Origin: Flexistipes sp041694215
GTDB lineage: Bacteria > Chrysiogenota > Deferribacteres > Deferribacterales > Flexistipitaceae
DNA length: 15,588 nt
Assembly (NCBI GenBank): GCA_041694215.1
Contig: JASMTO010000151.1
Span: 1 to 15,588, forward strand
Direction of reading: 5' to 3'
Shown: positions 14,812 to 15,588 of the stretch, one piece after another
Position numbering within the stretch: the stretch's first letter is position 1
Layout of the letters: every line of letters begins with the position of its first letter
Made by a program: the position numbers and the translations under genes
Notes under the pieces: generated by a model
What the model saw: the letters and a program-made list of their open reading frames with translations, nothing else
The model's database searches: none
Told to the model about the DNA's origin: nothing

Positions 14812-14960
14812 TTTGCTTTCCTGTACGCTATCATCGCAACACATGCAGGCTTTATGCCTAATGTTCCGTTCAGGTTTCGGAAAGCTGAAGGTGGGGACAA
14901 CATCTCGAACGGTTTCAATGAACCAATGACAAACATGTCCTTTACCACCTTCAGTGCTCT
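14812..14960 (-). ncRNA. Putative IS110 bridge RNA with target- and donor-binding loops
   Basis: In plus-strand coordinates, the target loop is closed by 14885-14894 with 14945-14954 (10 bp), a 4-nt bulge (14941-14944) and 14895-14899 with 14936-14940 (5 bp). It is capped by GGTTT-CAAT-GAACC (14911-14924). The two internal-loop strands hold CATCTCGA (14901-14908) and ATGACA (14926-14931). These match the two sides of the insertion site in opposite senses, as target guides must. The donor loop is closed by GCTTTCC (14815-14821) with GGAAAGC (14879-14885) and capped by AGGC/GCCT (14847-14859). It holds CATCG (14832-14836) and ATGTTCCGT (14861-14869), matching the element's two ends. Transcription is in the transposase sense. 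A TATAAA at 14967-14972 could be its -10. Exact RNA ends are not known. Confidence 0.78.
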
Positions 14961-15041
14961 GGAACCTTTATACTACTTTTTAACAACTTATTAAACAACT
15001 TTCCTTACTTTTTTAATATACGATGACAGCCTGCGGATAGC

Positions 15042-15060
15042 ACCAGTCTTTTAGACTGGT
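15042..15060. repeat. Perfect 8-bp hairpin
   Basis: ACCAGTCT and AGACTGGT pair around TTT. It belongs to the repeat-rich DNA right of the IS110 element and overlaps the right copy of the 34-bp direct repeat. The loop style (CTTTTAG) resembles the hairpin at 13425-13440. Confidence 0.55.
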
Positions 15061-15081
15061 AAATATGTGCAACATCCTATT
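15047..15081 (+). repeat. 34-bp direct repeat, right copy
   Basis: This segment matches 13606-13639 (about 29 of 34 positions, one gap; both end ACATCCTATT). Together with the adjoining hairpins at 15042-15060 and 15083-15099 it suggests a composite palindromic intergenic element. Confidence 0.5.
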
Positions 15082-15082
15082 T

Positions 15083-15099
15083 ATCCGCCCATGGCGGAT
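15083..15099. repeat. Perfect 7-bp hairpin
   Basis: ATCCGCC and GGCGGAT pair around CAT. It is GC-rich relative to its surroundings. No T-run follows on the plus strand, and on the minus strand the sequence beyond the stem is AAATAGGA, so terminator function is unlikely. Confidence 0.5.
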
Positions 15100-15132
15100 G
15101 CTATACACTGTTGTGTCATCATTCTCCCTGCC

Positions 15133-15214
15133 TGCCCTGTTGAATATAGTAAAATTCACACAGGGTTAAACACTACCAAAGGTAGTCAGTCTGCAATACG
15201 GGTTTAACAGGGCA
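15133..15214. repeat. Palindromic dispersed repeat, copy 3 (expanded)
   Basis: TGCCCTGTT (15133-15141) pairs with AACAGGGCA (15206-15214). A second, competing inner arm GTTAAAC (15165-15171) pairs with GTTTAAC (15202-15208). The hairpin ACTACC-AAA-GGTAGT (15172-15186) lies inside. The right half, CAGTCTGC to GGGTTTAACAGGGC, aligns with copy 1. The remainder of 15215-15251 (GCGAAGCCGAGGGATCTC) resembles part of the palindrome at 13678. Confidence 0.6.
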
Positions 15215-15251
15215 AGCGAAGCCGAGGGATCTCAACCCTATATCCTATATA

Positions 15252-15588
15252 TTAACAATTTCTGCCTATTTGCTTAGCATATTGTTCAATGAAGTATTCG
15301 GGATCTTTAAAATCATTCAAACGTTCCATAATTATTTCATGCGGCCAGTCCCACCATCTAATTTCCAGCAATTTCTTTATTACTTTTTCACTGAATCTGT
15401 ATTTTATTACTTTAGCCGGCACACCCACAACGACAGCATAAGGGGGCACATCTTTTGTAACAACTGAGCAGCTTCCAACCACTGCCCCGTCTCCGACTGA
15501 TACGCCTCCCATTATCAAACTGTTATGTCCGAGCCATACATCGTTTCCAATGGTAACCTTTTTGTTCCTCCGCCACTCAAAAAATGAG
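15252..15588 (-). CDS. Hexapeptide-repeat acetyltransferase, CatB/Vat-like, 5' end outside the window
   Basis: The reading frame enters from the right edge of the window (first visible codons SFFEWRRNKK) and gives 111 residues. It shows left-handed beta-helix hexapeptide repeats: VTIGNDVWLGHNSLIMGG, VSVGDGAVVGSCSVVT, then KDVPPYAVVVGVPAKVIKYR. The C-terminal FSEKVIKKLLEIRWWDWP is typical of the xenobiotic (CatB/Vat) acyltransferase family. These trimeric cytoplasmic enzymes use acetyl-CoA to acetylate chloramphenicol, streptogramins or, in many relatives, surface-sugar precursors. The catalytic histidine region lies upstream and cannot be seen, so substrate is open. An internal TTG at 15518 is not the start, because the homologous repeats continue beyond it. 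Confidence 0.85.
   Translation of the reverse strand, partial: SFFEWRRNKKVTIGNDVWLGHNSLIMGGVSVGDGAVVGSCSVVTKDVPPYAVVVGVPAKVIKYRFSEKVIKKLLEIRWWDWPHEIIMERLNDFKDPEYFIEQYAKQIGRNC

Larger units (their letters stand above)
13753..15025 (-). mobile_element. IS110-family insertion sequence, complete, about 1.27 kb
   Basis: One transposase gene on the minus strand is flanked by a 14-bp 3' end and a 241-bp structured leader, the IS110-group layout. No terminal inverted repeats are present. GATG occurs at both junctions (13749-13752 and 15022-15025), consistent with the short core shared by target and donor. Boundaries are supported independently by guide segments in the leader. One pair matches the flanks (TCGAGATG at 13745-13752 and ATGACA at 15023-15028). 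The other pair matches the ends (ATGTTCCGT at 13750-13758 and CGATG at 15021-15025). All domains of the transposase are intact, so the copy may be active. Confidence 0.8.

Noticed and set aside
14864..14882. Simple TTCCG/CGGAA hairpin in the IS110 leader
   Set aside because: It competes with the donor-loop fold, in which the same bases act as guide and closing stem; the latter explains more of the sequence.
14806..14994. 62-codon plus-strand reading frame upstream of the transposase
   Set aside because: It coincides exactly with the structured leader, which is better explained as a bridge RNA on the other strand.

Overview
The window looks like chromosome from a low-G+C, Gram-negative, probably anaerobic bacterium. 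The envelope genes include apolipoprotein N-acyltransferase, a TatA-type translocase and signal-peptide proteins. Hcp (hybrid cluster protein) with an Fnr-type regulator suggests anaerobic nitrogen-oxide stress. A. T-rich codon use, frequent TTG/GTG starts and the mix of Gram-negative and Firmicute-like arrangements (ThiF with an N-terminal ubiquitin-like domain, ecfT-truA order) would fit Deferribacterota or a similar deep lineage. That placement is inference only.

Layout. 1-2734 (+): a ComEC-like DNA-uptake channel without its metallo-beta-lactamase domain, then thiF and thiS overlapping by 4 nt. 2735-2945: repeats between convergent genes. 2946-4616 (-): hcp. 4674-4687: an Fnr/HcpR-type palindrome between hcp and a divergent Crp/Fnr regulator (4716, +). 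The regulator overlaps a secreted 670-residue protein of unknown function, which is followed by a 24-codon membrane peptide with a perfect Shine-Dalgarno. 7684-12054 (+): lnt, tatA, a DUF1786-type ASKHA protein, an orphan ecfT and truA. 12060-12293 (-): a small charged protein. 12546-13394 (+): a secreted zinc-dependent phospholipase C-like protein.

13395-15251 is accessory DNA: two heptamer arrays, palindromic repeats, and an IS110-family element on the minus strand. Its 241-nt leader upstream of the transposase folds into two guide loops. One loop carries segments matching both sides of the insertion site, and the other carries segments matching both ends of the element. This is what a bridge RNA should look like, and it fixes the element at about 13753-15025, inserted into a palindromic repeat. 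At the right edge is a truncated hexapeptide-repeat acetyltransferase (-).

The two strongest leads are the readable bridge RNA with its self-consistent target and donor guides, and the regulator / secreted protein / micropeptide operon facing hcp across a shared operator.
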